From: Ridgeia piscesae
Taxonomy: Eukaryota > Annelida > Polychaeta > Sabellida > Siboglinidae
Reading direction: 5' to 3'
Length of the DNA stretch: 64,000 bases
Assembly (NCBI GenBank): GCA_025642075.2
Contig: JAODUO010000040.1
Coordinates: 470,001-534,000, forward strand
How positions within the stretch are numbered: position 1 is the stretch's first letter; the number at the start of each line of letters is the position of its first letter. Positions 11,640-23,499 of this stretch are shown here, piece by piece. A program made the translations under genes and the position numbers. The notes under the pieces are model-generated. The model was given only the letters and a program-made list of their open reading frames with translations. It made no database searches and was not told the origin of the DNA.

Positions 11640-12440
11640 TAAACAAATTAGCCGACTGGACAGTCAACTGGCAAATGAACTTCAATATCCCAAACGATCA
11701 ACTTCACAGAATTACCCATAAACGCAAACCAATCTATTTCACCTAAACCATTTAAAATTAACCTGCCTCCCAAGTCGATTCACACCCCAATCCCGGCATC
11801 ACAACAAAGTCGAAACTGTCTTAGACAAAGCGTGTCCACTCCATTGCATCTCAATCCGCTAGAACAGGTATCGGCCTCCAAACCCTGCAACATCTATAAG
11901 AAAACAACCAATAGTATGCTAGTAGACCAAAACTAGAACACGAAGTCGTAGCTTCTAATCCCTATACACAAAATTGCATTGATAGCGTTGAAAAAGCCAA
12001 AGAAACGCAGACAGATTCATTACCAACTCCTCACAATAAGTGTATCAGAAGTCCCGTGCAACCCAGGAGCAGTATACATGAAAAGAAAACAAACTGGGCA
12101 TTGTTGAAACTACAATAATATTTATTGAAATTCCAACTACTCCTACGGAAAAGTACAATAAAACAGAACAGACCTATACACTGTTATATAAATGATTTGC
12201 ATTTAAGAAATAATTACTCATACATGTCAAAACGACTTGAAAACATCACCGCAAAAGCAACCTAAATACTGCGAACGCATTCCGCAAAATCATATATTCG
12301 TTTGGGTAAGCAAAATCCGAATATCAAGCTCTGTGAAAAGTAGATTATTTCAGGTGTCAAGCGACATGCAAATGATCAGAGCATTTTCTCCTGGAAGAAG
12401 TACAAAAGAATCGCCGCTAATATATAGCACAACTTTGACA
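11640..12440. repeat. 3' flank of receptor duplicon, copy 1
   Basis: This gene-free stretch is a diverged match to 26,240-27,040. Shared words include TAGCCGACTGGACA near the left edge and ACACAAAATT.CATTGAT. It shows that the unit duplicated with the receptor was more than 1.8 kb long. Confidence 0.6.
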
Positions 12441-13543
12441 CACAGACTTGAACATGTCTGACGTTTTATCACGAACAGACTGAAACACGAGTATATAGAT
12501 CAGACTATTTGAAACATCCACACAGCAGCAAACATATACCATGAAGGCAAAGACTCGCCCAGCCCCATTATAAACACAAACATGTCAACAGTATGTGGAA
12601 TTGTCAACAGGACAACCGCCAAGCATACAATCAGCACGTTTCTTCCAGAACGAACTGACTTCAGTGTCGAAGATGGAATGGTCACAACGTGGCTGTTTTC
12701 ACGACCAATCGAAATCATCTGCGCTGCAATTTGACGGTGGGTTCGAAGAATTGTTCGGAATATTCGTGTCGTCGAATAAACGAGGATAGCAACTGGACAC
12801 ACACTAGCGACTAAAACAGCGATATATAATAATCCAACATCGCCTTTTGATATGGTTATGTTGCATGTACATAAATCTATGTTCCACGAGTCAGCATAAT
12901 ATGCCATCATTGCTCCCATTAGCGCCCCGATTAACCATATTCCACATATTATGTAATAGCATCGATTTCGAGTGAGGATTTGTTCATATCGGAGCGGATT
13001 CGTTATGGCGACCATCTTGCACAAGGTCAGCCAACAGAGACTGTACAATGATGTGGCCGTGAACCAAACAGCGCAGACGGCGTGAATCTTTGGCAGGAAG
13101 TTAGTCTCGTGTCGTACGCTCGGCGTCGCCCTGGAGCACAGGGCGGCGCTGATGGGCATCGCCGTACAGCCGTTGGCGAGGTCAGACAGCGCCAGCGAGA
13201 ACATGAAGAGCGTCGTGCGATCTTCTCGCAGTTGTGGATACCTGGCGATGACAGCGATCGCGAGTGTGTTCAGTGCTATGTTCAGGACGATGACATAACT
13301 GATGACAGTTGACCTAATGTCATCATACTCGCGTACATTCATATTGCAGGTACGGTAAGTTTGACCAACGAAACACGTCTTCTCCCTCAAAACAACAGTG
13401 ACAGACTCTGATAGACGTGTCTCCTTAGACAATACGCTAATGGATATGTAATTCCGTGTTTCGGTGGTCTCACTGGTACACGTTTGGCATGTGATCCACG
13501 CTCTTGTGCACGTCATCAAATAGAATAGATTGTGTGCAATCAA
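12440..13543 (-). pseudogene. Class A GPCR-like receptor, copy 1 (TM7 frameshifted)
   Basis: An open frame of 347 residues runs from ATG at 13543 to TGA at 12500. It has a cysteine-containing N-terminus of about 75 residues and then hydrophobic segments that fit TM1 to TM6. Landmarks are LN in TM1, LALSD in TM2 (Asp2.50) and NPLRY after TM3. The position of the DRY motif reads CKM. TM7 starts (SWYMFAAVWMF) but is cut by a deletion of about 16 nt relative to copy 3. The NSLIY segment therefore continues in another frame to about 12,440. The ligand is unknown. It is probably a recent pseudogene, since six helices are intact. Most of it is a single exon. Confidence 0.75.
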
Positions 13544-13569
13544 CTAACTGGTAATTGTATCTACAGTCC

Positions 13570-15290
13570 ATCATCATCATCATCATGCTGTCGGTCGCGA
13601 TGCGATAAAGACTGCTTCCATCACTTGACTAATGCTCTCCAGTTATCTCTCTGCTTGCTGTGAGAGAGATGTCCACGAGTCGGTCTTTATTTCTCTCAGC
13701 TTGTTTCTCGTTTCTGTCAGCAGCTCTCTGCAGCTCCACTGCCTTCCTTTCCCACCAGTCTGACTTCAGTGCACGGGTGCGTTTTTGTAGCAGTCTGCAG
13801 GCTTCTTTATATGCTGCAGTGGTGGATCTAGTGCTCCTGGTTTGCAACACTCTCTGGTGGGCTTGGTCTGTAGCTCCTGGTTGTTGGGGTCGAACCAGTC
13901 CTGGTGTTTTCTGTCTGGCTTGCCAAGATATGTCCTGGCTGTGTTGTATACGACCTGCTGCAGAGCTGCCCAATCCTCGTCTGGTGTTGAGTTTTCCTTC
14001 TCCTCCCACCGGGCGAGAGCGCAGTCCATCTCCTACTCAAATCTCTGCCTATGGCTGATGGTACTTAGTTTTGCAGTGTTGAGCGTGGTCGGCTTACTTT
14101 TCCCTTGCCAGTTGTGCTTTTGTCGTATTCTGAAAGCCACTTTTGACCTCAGCATCTGGTGATCGGTCCGGCAGTTAGCTCCACGCATGGGTCGGGTACT
14201 GTGGATGTCCATCTTACCCCGAAACCAGTGCCAGTGTCTGGAACGAGGATGCATCCAGGTGGTCTGGCGTTCATCCTTAAGCTTGAACATGGTATTCGTC
14301 ACTATCAGTTCGAACTCAGAGCACAGAGCCAGTAGAAGCTGCCCATTGGAATTGCATTTCCCAATCCCATGTTTGCCCATGACCAAGGGCCACGTGGGCA
14401 TTGAAGTCTCGTATTAGCAGTAGCTTATCTGTACGAGGGATGCCACTGAGCACACTTGCCAGCTGGTTGTAGAAGGTCTCCTTGTTTTCATCTGGGTTTG
14501 TCATTGTTCGAGCGTACACGCTGATAATTGTAGCAAAGTTATCATTGTTCAGAGGTAGTCTCATCGTCATGATTCTGTCACTTACTGACCGTAGCATTTC
14601 ACGTCAGCTTTGGGACGATATCTTTTTTGTTAGCAAAGCCCACTCCGGCCTCCATTCTTTCCCTTTTGGGTTTGCCACTCTAGAAGAAAGAGTATTCCAA
14701 GTCGTTGAGACTACTAGAGTATGAGAACCTTGTTTCACATAGGGCGGCGATGTCGATGTTGTATTTGGCAAGTTCCATGGCTACTAGTGCCGTACGTCTT
14801 TCTGGTCGGTCAGCTCCTTCTCGGTCAAGGAGAGTCCCGACGTTCCATTGTGCAATTGTCAGTAGTTGTCTTCTTCTTCTTCCTAACTGATTTTCCACTG
14901 TCGACGGAAGATGAGGTCGAGCAGCGCGGTCCTTGGTAACCCGGGCGATGGCCGATCCAGTATGGTATTTCGTGCAGTTGTACATTTCATGGAAGCTGCT
15001 AGCAAAAAGTGTTGAAGTGCCGCAGGCTTTTGTAAGTTACTAGCGGCACTCTCGCGGGGAACAAATAGAGGTCTCACACCGGCAAGACAGGCGCAAACTA
15101 TTTGTCCATGCAGTGGCTGGTCGAGAGATGTTGGGAGTTCCATACATCAACCGCCCTGGATGCTGCCACAGTGACATGGTTTTCTGGTTAGGGTTTGCTC
15201 CCTTAGCCTTTGGGTCTGTCAAGAACCTGTACCACAAGGCGTGGCGCGAAAATCTGACTGAGCCGAAGATGATATTCCAGCGTGTAAATC
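13570..15290 (-). mobile_element. Antisense LINE fragment with endonuclease domain
   Basis: On the - strand, broken frames read IAQWNVGTLL, then ALCETRFSYS, then SVYARTM and IRDFNAHVA (normally GDFNA). Next come [26 protein letters not shown] and, after a frameshift, [16 protein letters not shown]. These are the blocks of an apurinic-type endonuclease of a non-LTR retrotransposon, of the kind often annotated as craniofacial development protein 2-like. At least three frameshifts occur and the D of GDFN has lost its G. No reverse transcriptase follows, so the copy is incomplete. Comparison with receptor copy 2 places it inside duplicon sequence, between ATCTACAGT (about 13,569) and the CAGCTCTTTTTATA block (about 15,295). 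Confidence 0.8.
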
Positions 15291-15419
15291 AATGACAGCT
15301 CTTTTTATATCCGTTGTGTACTTATGACCGACTTATGAACAAGCGTGGTTATTGCGGATGTACTGCAGATGTTGATGAAACAAACAATCGTATGCCATAT
15401 TAAACACTTCTGGGTGTAT

Positions 15420-15494
15420 ATATACATATATATATATATATACACTTGTACACATATACATACATATATAATAATTACAGTTCTACATACACAC

Positions 15495-15542
<48 letters not shown>

Positions 15543-15630
15543 TATATAATTATATGTATAATTATATATTATTAGAGGCAAATATAGGATATATATATAT
15601 ATATATATATATACCTATATTTGCCTCTGA
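15420..15630 (+). repeat. TA/CA microsatellite with palindromic borders
   Basis: Runs of TA with ACAC interruptions end in an inverted pair, AGAGGCAAATATAGG on the left (about 15,574) and its complement on the right (about 15,613-15,627), around a TA core. A related border (TATTTGCCTCTGGTAGACGG) follows the TA run at 18,150-18,190. Confidence 0.8.
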
Positions 15631-15660
15631 TAGGCGGTAAACTGTCGCTGGCATAGAATA

Positions 15661-16265
15661 TTGACCAACGTATGTTGTCCTTTTTATTGCAACAGTTCAT
15701 CGATGCAGATTTCAATCGTCCGTGATAATGCAGGATTTATATTGTTTGTCTGCAGTCACGCTTTCACGTATTTTGTTGCGACCACATGGTTGCGACACAG
15801 GTGTTTCGGTGACTTGGCTGCCTCCACAAGTCGAAAAAACACAGTATACACACGTTGCCCACATTCGAACAGACAAGCAACAAGTAAATCACCACAAACA
15901 TCAAGTTTGTATAGACAACAAGCGAATCAAATCAACAGCGCGACTGTCTCGGGACAGTCAGTCAATTGGACCTGGATCTCATCCGGGAATTGAAACGGTC
16001 CCCGGTAACAACATGTGCACACGACTTCATAACATTTCCCAGAATGCAAATCAAAGACTGTGAAAACATGCCGTAAAATGCAATTATCGTGTGAGTCTCG
16101 TACCCCTACAGTATGGGTACAAGTGGAGTAATTAAAACGACAAGCGACAAGCAAATGATCACAGCATTTCTCACTGGGCGAAATACTAATTCAAACTAAT
16201 TAATAGCACAGAGTTGACACACAGACTTCAACATGTCTGACGTTTTATCACGAACAGACTGAAAC
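15661..16265. repeat. 3' flank of receptor duplicon, copy 2
   Basis: This stretch has no gene but matches the flank of copy 3. AACGTATGTTGTCCTTTTTA is shared with 25,930, and CGTGATAATGCAGGA with 25,977. A stretch near 16,085-16,160 matches 26,885-26,950. Confidence 0.6.
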
Positions 16266-17360
16266 ACGATTATGTATATTAGACTATTACATTTTATGAA
16301 CGTGTTGTTTCAAACATCCATAGAGCAACAAACATCTACCATTCAGGCGTAAAATTTCTTAACCGAAGTAAAAACACGATAATGTGAACAATACACGGAC
16401 TAGTCAACAGGACTAGAGCAAAGCACACAATCAGCCGGTTTCTTCCAGAACGAACTGTCTTCAGTGTCAAAGACGGAATGATCCCAACGTGGCTGTTTTC
16501 ACCACCGATCGAACTCACCTGCGCTGCAATTTGACGTTGCGTTCGAAGATTCGCTCGGAATATTCATGTCGTCGCGAATATTCATGTCGTCGCGTAAACG
16601 AGGATAACGACTGGACACACAATAGCTATTGTTTTTAACGACAACCAGTTGTCCAACATCTCCTTTTGATACGGTTATGTTGTATGCACATAAATCAAAA
16701 TACCACGATTCCGCATAATTCATGGCCATGATATCCAACTATCGCTTCTAGTAACGCCTCAGTTATCAAAATTCCGCAAATTATGTAGTATCATCGAGTT
16801 CGAATGTGGATTTGTTCATAGCGGAGCGGATTCGTTATGGCGACCATCTTGCACAAGGTCAGCCAACAGAGACTGTACAATGATGTGGCCGTGAACCAAA
16901 CAGCGCAGACGGCGTGAATCTTTGGCAGGAAGTTAGTCTCGTGTCGTACGCTTGGCGTCGCCCTGGAGCACAGGGCGGCGCTAATGGGCATCGCCGTACA
17001 GCCTTGAGCGAGGTCAGACATCGCGAGCGAGAACATAAAAAGTGTCGTGCGATCTTCACGCGCAGTTGTGGATATCTGGCTATATCACCGATCACTAATC
17101 CGTTCAGTGTTATGTTCAGGGCGATAGCAGAACTGATGACAATAGACGTCGATGCCTTCATACTCGCGTATATTCATATTGCAAATACGGTATATTTGAC
17201 CAACAAAACATGTCCTCTCCCTCCAAGCAATAATGACAGAATCTGATTGTATGATGTCCTTTAGACAATACGCTAATAGATAATTTCACAAATTTCACAT
17301 TAACATGCGATCAACGTTCTCATGCAAGTTTTCGACTAGGATAGATTGCAACCAACTAAC
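16265..17360 (-). pseudogene. Class A GPCR-like receptor, copy 2 (multiply broken)
   Basis: The - strand keeps blocks homologous to copy 1 in several frames. TM2 and TM3 lie at about 16,791-17,036, reading MFSLAMSDLAQGCTAMPISA through LTLCKMVAITNPLRY. The TM4-TM5 loop lies near 16,500-16,740 and TM6 near 16,336-16,518. TM7 near 16,265-16,330 ends at an early stop. The best preserved block is nearly identical to copy 1, including the CKM triplet. Upstream the N-terminal region is decayed. Several indels, including a tandem duplication of about 21 bp at 16,560-16,600, make this a clear pseudogene. Confidence 0.85.
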
Positions 17361-17454
17361 TGGTTATTATATCTACAGTGAAAATATGGCTGAACCGGAG
17401 AGTACTTCAGTGTTAAAACTAATGGCAGTTCTTTATAATCCGTTTTATACTTAC

Positions 17455-17506
<52 letters not shown>
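17455..17506 (+). repeat. TA microsatellite
   Basis: About 25 TA units lie at the place corresponding to the 5' side of receptor copy 2. Confidence 0.9.
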
Positions 17507-17509
<3 letters not shown>

Positions 17510-17713
17510 CTTGCGTCTTATCTCCTGTTGGAAAAATTCCTGCCGACGTCCTGGATGATTCGTAAGATAATAATGATAGCATTACTATTATCATCATCAC
17601 TGTGCAGCCATTGTGGGCTTGGCCATGGTTGGGCGAAGCATGCTGCTATCCTCTGCCAGATGGTACCCTTCCAGTAGTCGTCTAGTTCGTCTCTCCAACT
17701 TCTCGCCGGTCTC

Positions 17714-17949
<236 letters not shown>

Positions 17950-18059
17950 TTGAACCATCGTAATACAAACGGACAACACACGTTGTCATGGTGACTATTC
18001 TACATTTCATAAGTAGACACGCTATTTCGCTCACAAAACTGTGAAAACATTTAGTAATT

Positions 18060-18149
18060 TCTACCTATGTGAATAAAAATAATGTTCTATCGTTCTATGT
18101 GAAGGGACTGCAAACTAGAACTGCTGCCTACATATTTATAGTGTTTGAC

Positions 18150-18192
<43 letters not shown>

Positions 18193-18200
18193 CCTCTGGT
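18060..18200. repeat. Short repeat inverted relative to 25,850-25,950
   Basis: The stretch AATGTTCTATCGTTCTATG (about 18,081) is found reversed and complemented at about 25,888-25,910, with flanking matches on both sides. A TA run follows at 18,150-18,190. Confidence 0.7.
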
Positions 18201-18324
18201 AGACGGTATTAGGTATATTGTATGCGTTTATTTTTAGTATGTCGTTTTATGTGCATGTGCATATGTTTGTAAAGCGCCCGAGAGCAATGTTTAATTGATC
18301 GGGCGCTTTTATAGGTATTTTACT

Positions 18325-18434
18325 ATTATTATTTTATATTATATTATATTATATTATATTATATTATATTATATTATATTTTATTATATTATATTATATT
18401 ATATTATATTATATTATATTATATTATATTATAT
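18325..18434 (+). repeat. ATTAT pentanucleotide array
   Basis: About 20 copies of ATTAT, with one interruption near 18,380, end exactly where repeat A1 of the recombinase element starts. Confidence 0.9.
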
Positions 18435-18626
18435 GAATATTTTTACACATGTCAAAAATATATTTATACAATTGGGGGGTAAGCCGTGAACGGTGCGTAT
18501 TCCGCAAACGTGTCGTAGCCCGGAACTCTCCGCACTCAGAACGAGGCTCGATTCCTTTGTGCTGAGATTTTGAGTACGCAAGGCGCAATAATTTGCAGCA
18601 CAAAGGAAGATCGGATTTTCGACCGA
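18433..18626 (+). repeat. Split direct repeat A1
   Basis: This is nearly identical to 24,170-24,370, with a few small indels near 18,470. It contains the inverted arms TCCTTTGTGCTG and CAGCACAAAGGA separated by about 31 bp. Confidence 0.9.
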
Positions 18627-18807
18627 ATTTACAAGGTTAGTACTGGCACACTGTATCAATTCTGATTATGCTTCATGTCTACTGTCTAGTGTGCTTTACA
18701 ATTTGCTGCGTACGCATTTCTTGTACTTATTTGTCCCTTTCGGTGACTTGCGTTGGTTGCGTTTAATTCCTTTGTTCGCCGCCATTTTGTTTCGAAATTT
18801 CGCTCAT

Positions 18808-18996
18808 CCCATGATGGATTGCTCTCCCGATTTATTAGTCATTGGCCATAGTTTTGTTCGCCGCTTGCAGGAGACGTTAATGCGTCTTACCGACCCGCCT
18901 TTAGCCATTTGTGCTGATCTGGGTGTATCCGCCCAGTATTCCACCGGGTTTTTTTTCATGGCATCGGCGGCCTTAAATTAGACGGCTTAGTTAGGT
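18808..18996 (+). pseudogene. SGNH hydrolase-like ORF, N-terminal part
   Basis: From ATG at about 18,811 the frame reads MMDCSPDLLVIGHSFVRRLQ, which fits SGNH block I, where G-x-S replaces GDSL. It continues to a run of eight T at about 18,949, where a one-base slip moves the frame to HGIGGLKLDGLVRYI. The reading is then cut by a 1.2-kb insertion. Coding bases are CpG-rich compared with the flanks. Confidence 0.65.
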
Positions 18997-20198
18997 ACAT
19001 TACATTCCGCTAGGGGCGCCATGGTAGATTTGTCTCATGAATCGGGTCCAAAATCTGAGGCCGGTCTGGGCCGCCATTGCTGTAGTGACGTAGGGGGGCG
19101 TAGTGCCCCGTGAACATTGGCATACAATGCGCTTCGATTTATGACACTGGACTGACAATATATGCAATGAGTCTGTAGTGTCTTGTGAACATTGGCATGT
19201 GGATATATCCGTGCTTTGAACAATGATACACATTGAAACCTGGTGGTGTACTTGGTACCTGATGTGGCTTATGAACATCGATACACTTCACTTGGCACTG
19301 ATTGCTACTGAATTTAAAATATTATAAACATTGAGTCAGCAATGCATTACATTTTTACAGTCCGTTCTCATTACATGCAATGAAGCTGATGGGTTGTTGT
19401 ACTTTTATTTCACTCGTTTCCCATGTATACATGTCGGCTGCATACAGTGAACAATATATAATATTATTTCACATTACAATGCGAGACATTCTACAAAACA
19501 AAGTTGATCGCAGTATTATTGGGTTTACTTTGTACTGTGATACCGTATATAAAGTAATTGCCCACATTCATATATTAGTTATGATTAATTTTAGCACTGA
19601 AATTATTCACAATAACAATATTCTGACAAATACAATTACGTCAAGGTCAACTTTAAAAAGAAATGTCACTGATGGTTCACACTCTGATCGATATGCCATT
19701 ATTTTGACTATATGAACATAAATCCATTTCAACAACATGTATGTGGAATTACAAACTATTCAGTTCATGAATTGCACTTAATATAATTAGGTCATCTCTC
19801 AATATAGATCACCTGCCAGCATTACTCAGTTATCTAGGTGACGCCAAGGTCATATCAAGGTCACGTGATATGGGGGCAATACTTGGTTATTAATATTTGA
19901 TGTTACATAAATACCTTATTCGAACAACATTCTGGCCAATACAATTACGTCACGGTCAACAAAAAAGATATGTCATATATTTTGGTTTCATTGTCTGCCA
20001 CTTGGCGGCAGCACAAATTTCAGTTCCAGAAAATGGATATGAAAACTGTGGACACAATGGCCTGTTTTTCTGACTCTAAAATGTCGAATAACCTTGTTAA
20101 TTTAAAGCTTGAAAAAAATCAAAAAGTGTTGTAAACTACATAGCATACACTATCACAGAAAGTTTTTAAAATGATTCTATGAAATTTTGTTGATGTAC
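18997..20198. mobile_element. 1.2-kb insertion inside the SGNH ORF
   Basis: The hydrolase frame stops at GGTAC on the left and resumes at GTACC on the right, so the intervening AT-rich DNA is a secondary insertion. No transposase, clear terminal repeats or known family were recognised. It contains repeated GTGAACATTG-like words at 19,105-19,260 and two similar lines ending in AATACAATTACGTCA (about 19,630 and 19,938). Confidence 0.6.
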
Positions 20199-20649
20199 CT
20201 AGCTTAGTAGCCGAGCTTCCGCTCGTCCGAGAGCTAGGTCCCCAAGCGGTAATCGTGGACATCGGCACTAACGAATTGTCATGTCCCGGTGTTGACCCGG
20301 CTCTTCTCGCCTCCCGTATTGTTTCTTTCGGTCAGTCAGTTTTTGCGCTACCCACGGTGTCCGAGGTAGTCCTCTGCCAACTCCTTCCACGTGTCGCTAT
20401 CCGTCCTACCGGGGGGCGTCGGTTTCCTGTGCGGGCCGACTTTAACGAAGCCCGGTTCGTCGTGAATCGCACGTTGGGGGGTTTTAACCAGGGACCTCAC
20501 CCACATTCAATACTGGAGACACCGGGGGATGCACGCTGACTGGGAGCCATATTTTTGGTCGATTCGGCGTCAACCTTAATGCTGTCGGGATGCGGAAATA
20601 TGTCCGCTCTATTCGGGGGGCGGCTCAGTTTGCTGCTAAACAGTGGTAA
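20199..20649 (+). pseudogene. SGNH hydrolase-like ORF, C-terminal part
   Basis: The frame reads LVRELGPQAVIVDIGTNEL, which is SGNH block III (G-x-N-D/E), then VVLCQLLPR and, after frameshifts near 20,530, GVNLNAVGMRKYVRSIRGAA with TAA at 20,647. Family members end with D-G-V-H-L-N. Here the D and the catalytic His of that block are lost. It is decayed but clearly the other half of 18,808-18,996. Confidence 0.65.
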
Positions 20650-21139
20650 TCACGCTGTTAGTAGCCTCGTAAACTCTGCTATCAGAGTAGTCCCTAATTT
20701 TCCACAATTCAAATTTCCACAACGTTAAATTTACCTTTCCACAACTTATCGTTTATCAAAATAAACAATTGTTTCACTTGAGTCTCTGTTTATTTTCTTA
20801 GCGTTCTAAGGTTCAGCATGGTCTGACTTACTGCTAACTTCTTCAGTGGCTCGTTCAATTCAAATGTGGCATCACAATCTAAATTTATGATCCCTCAGCC
20901 TTTTTCACAACATTTAAATTGTTCTTTTTCAATGTATTGGTTGTACTTGTGAGCACTGATTTGCATGATTAACTCGCGCTGCCATTCATTGGCTCCATCC
21001 TGGTCACGTTTCATTGCGTTGCATATGTCGGTTATGACAGATTGCGTGATCACATTACACCACTACCCGTTTACATACATTCATGTGTTGTCATCTTAAA
21101 CCACTGTTATGTTTCCGTGATCTGTGTGTTGTTTACTCG
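20650..21139. other. Non-coding spacer inside the recombinase element
   Basis: No coding or known motif was seen. A reverse transcriptase would be expected about here or downstream in an autonomous Ngaro element, and none of its motifs is visible. Confidence 0.5.
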
Positions 21140-22050
21140 CCCTCTACTGGCACAACGACGCTGCCACATGGCTCTTCCAGCCCATAGTTTCGCCGGGTTT
21201 AGTTGTGTGCAGTTAATCACCCCTAATGATGAAACAATGACTGGGCTGTGATGGTTAACTAATTGGCCCATAGTTTCACCTTTTGGCGATGCATAATCGC
21301 ACCCTACTGCTGAAATGATGATGGGTGGAGGGTTAATCGCGCCCATAGTTTCACCAGGGTTTTATGCGATGGTTAATCGTCCCCTACTGGTGAAATGATG
21401 CTTCGGTGCTGGATTGTTAATCCAACCTCTAGTTTCACCAGTTTATGGTGCGATGGTTAATCCCCCCCTACTGGTGGAATGATGATTGGGTGATGGATGG
21501 GTAATCCAGCCTATAGTTTCACCAGTCTATGTGTGCGATGGTTAATCGCCCCCTACTGGTGGAATGATGTTTGGGGTGATGGATGGTTAATCCAGCCTAT
21601 AGTTGCACCAGTTTATATGTGCGATGGTTAATCGCCCCCTACTGGTGAAATGATGATTGGGTGGTGGATTGTTAATCCAGCCTATTGTTTCACCAGTCTA
21701 TGTGTGCGATGGTTAATCGCCCCCTACTGGTGGAATGATGATTGGGTGATGGATGGGTAATCCAGCCTATAGTTTCACCAGGTGATGTGTGCGGGGTTAA
21801 TCGCCCCCTACTGGTGGTATGATGATTGGGTGATGGATGGGTAATCCAGCCTATAGTTTCACCAGTTAGTGTGCGATGGTTAATCGCCCCCTACTGGTGG
21901 AATGATGATTGGGTGATGGATGGGTAATCCAGCCTATAGTTTACCAGGTTATGTGTGCGATGGTTAATCGCCCCCTACTGGGGAAATGATGATTGGGTGG
22001 TGGATGGGTATTCCAGCCCATAGTTTTGCCAGGTTAGTTCGCATTGGTTG
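21140..22050 (+). repeat. ~85-bp tandem array with inverted arms
   Basis: About ten to eleven units of 82-86 bp recur, with CGATGGTTAATCG-type anchors at 21,367, 21,451, 21,536, 21,622, 21,707, 21,792, 21,874 and 21,958. Copies left of 21,360 are more diverged. Most units carry ACTGGTGAAA and its complement TTTCACCAGT about 35-40 bp apart. The array ends some 80 bp before the recombinase ORF. Confidence 0.9.
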
Positions 22051-22127
22051 TTCCTACTATGCTATGCACGTAATGTGGTCGCTGTGAGTACTCGATTCCG
22101 TTCCTCCCCCTGGTCTAATTTTGCAGC

Positions 22128-23476
22128 ATGCCTGCTGGACGTCCCGCAAAACGAGTCGCGCCTGCTGTGCGGCCTCCATCCGCACGCCGCGCAGCCCTGA
22201 CTCGTCTGACTGAGCCGGATTTGCCTGCGCCCCCTGTTCGACGCCGCCGTATCGCCTCCGCTGCTGCTGGTCGCCCGGATGACCTGCCTAAGGACACTGC
22301 CTCGACGGCTTCGATGGTCGCCATCGTGACAAGGGAAGTATTGAAGCAGTTGCGCGAGGATCGCGACGCCGCCCTTCCCCCGCCCTCTTTGCCTGCCCCC
22401 GTGTTGCCTGCCCCCGAAATGCCTGTCGCCGCACCCCTTGACCTTGCTGTGACCGGTGCGCTCAGCTCCCTCGTGGACTCCAACATTTACCCGGGAGTTC
22501 GCAGCGTGCCACGCGGCCCCCTGGCTTCACTCGCGTCCAGACCCAATCCCACCGGAACTTCTACCTTGGCGCCAGTGATGTTGCGTCTGCTCAATGCAGC
22601 TCTGACAGAGGGCACACGGCATGCTTATAAGCATGCTGTCACTTCCTTTACTGCCTTTAGCACGACCCATTTTCCTGCTTCCTCTGTTTTCCCAGCCTCC
22701 ATAGGTGCTTTAGCTGCATTTGTAGCGCACCTGTTCTCGCAGAATTACGCTCCTGCTACACTACTGACATATATGTCAGCTTTATCCTATGTGCACAAAC
22801 TGGCCGATATGGCTGACCCGACCCAGCATTTCGTGATAAAGAAACTATTAGCTGGAGCCCAGAAACTGGCCGCCAAGCCTGACACCCGTTTACCCATTAC
22901 CCCCACAGTCCTGCATAAGATTGTTGATGCCACTCCCTTTATTGTTTCATCTAACTATGTCTGCTACATGCTCCAAAGCATGTTTCTGTTGTCCTTTCAT
23001 GCTTTCTTACGTATAGGTGAAATCACAGTCCATTCTAAAGCTCGCCATGCATCTGTCATACGGTGTCAGATGTACCATTTCAAATTCTTCTTTGACACTC
23101 GTGATGTGTCACTTCAAGCACAATACATCGGGCCGTCCAGTCACTTTGTCTATCTCACGTACACATGACAAATACTGCCCAGTACTGGCTCTTTCGCGCT
23201 TCCTTACGGTTCGTGGTACAGTTCAGGGTCCACTATATGCATTTGCTAATGCCACCCCAGTTTCGCGCAACTTTTTCTGCAACCACTTAACTAAAACGTT
23301 AAAATATGCAGGGCTGGACCCGGACAAATACAAGGGTCACAGCTTTCGCATCGGTGCTGCACTGGGCAGCAGATTCTGGTTTGAGCGAAACCCAAATTCA
23401 AACCATGGGCAGGTGGAAATCTTCCGCCTTCAAGCGTTATGTTCGCATTCCCGTTCTCCGAATGTCCCAGCGGTAA
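22128..23476 (+). pseudogene. Tyrosine recombinase (Ngaro/DIRS-like), frameshifted
   Basis: The ATG at 22,128 opens a frame with a proline/arginine-rich N-terminus of about 130 residues. A SAM-like core-binding region follows (TEGTRHAYKHAVTSF through LTYMSALSYVHKL), then the catalytic domain. Family motifs are FLLSFHAFLRIGEI with the first catalytic Arg and HSFRIGAA with the H-x-x-R pair. After a frameshift near 23,365 come MGRWKSSAFKRYVRIP with the C-terminal Tyr and TAA at 23,474-23,476. Two frameshifts (about 23,100 and 23,365) break an otherwise complete protein of about 450 residues. All key residues are still present. The enzyme would cut and rejoin DNA through the Tyr during element integration. 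Confidence 0.8.
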
Positions 23477-23499
23477 ACATCCCCAAATTACACATGGGT

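Noticed and set aside
21140..22050. CRISPR-like array in the recombinase element
   Set aside because: The whole 85-bp unit is repeated, including the supposed spacers. It is a minisatellite.
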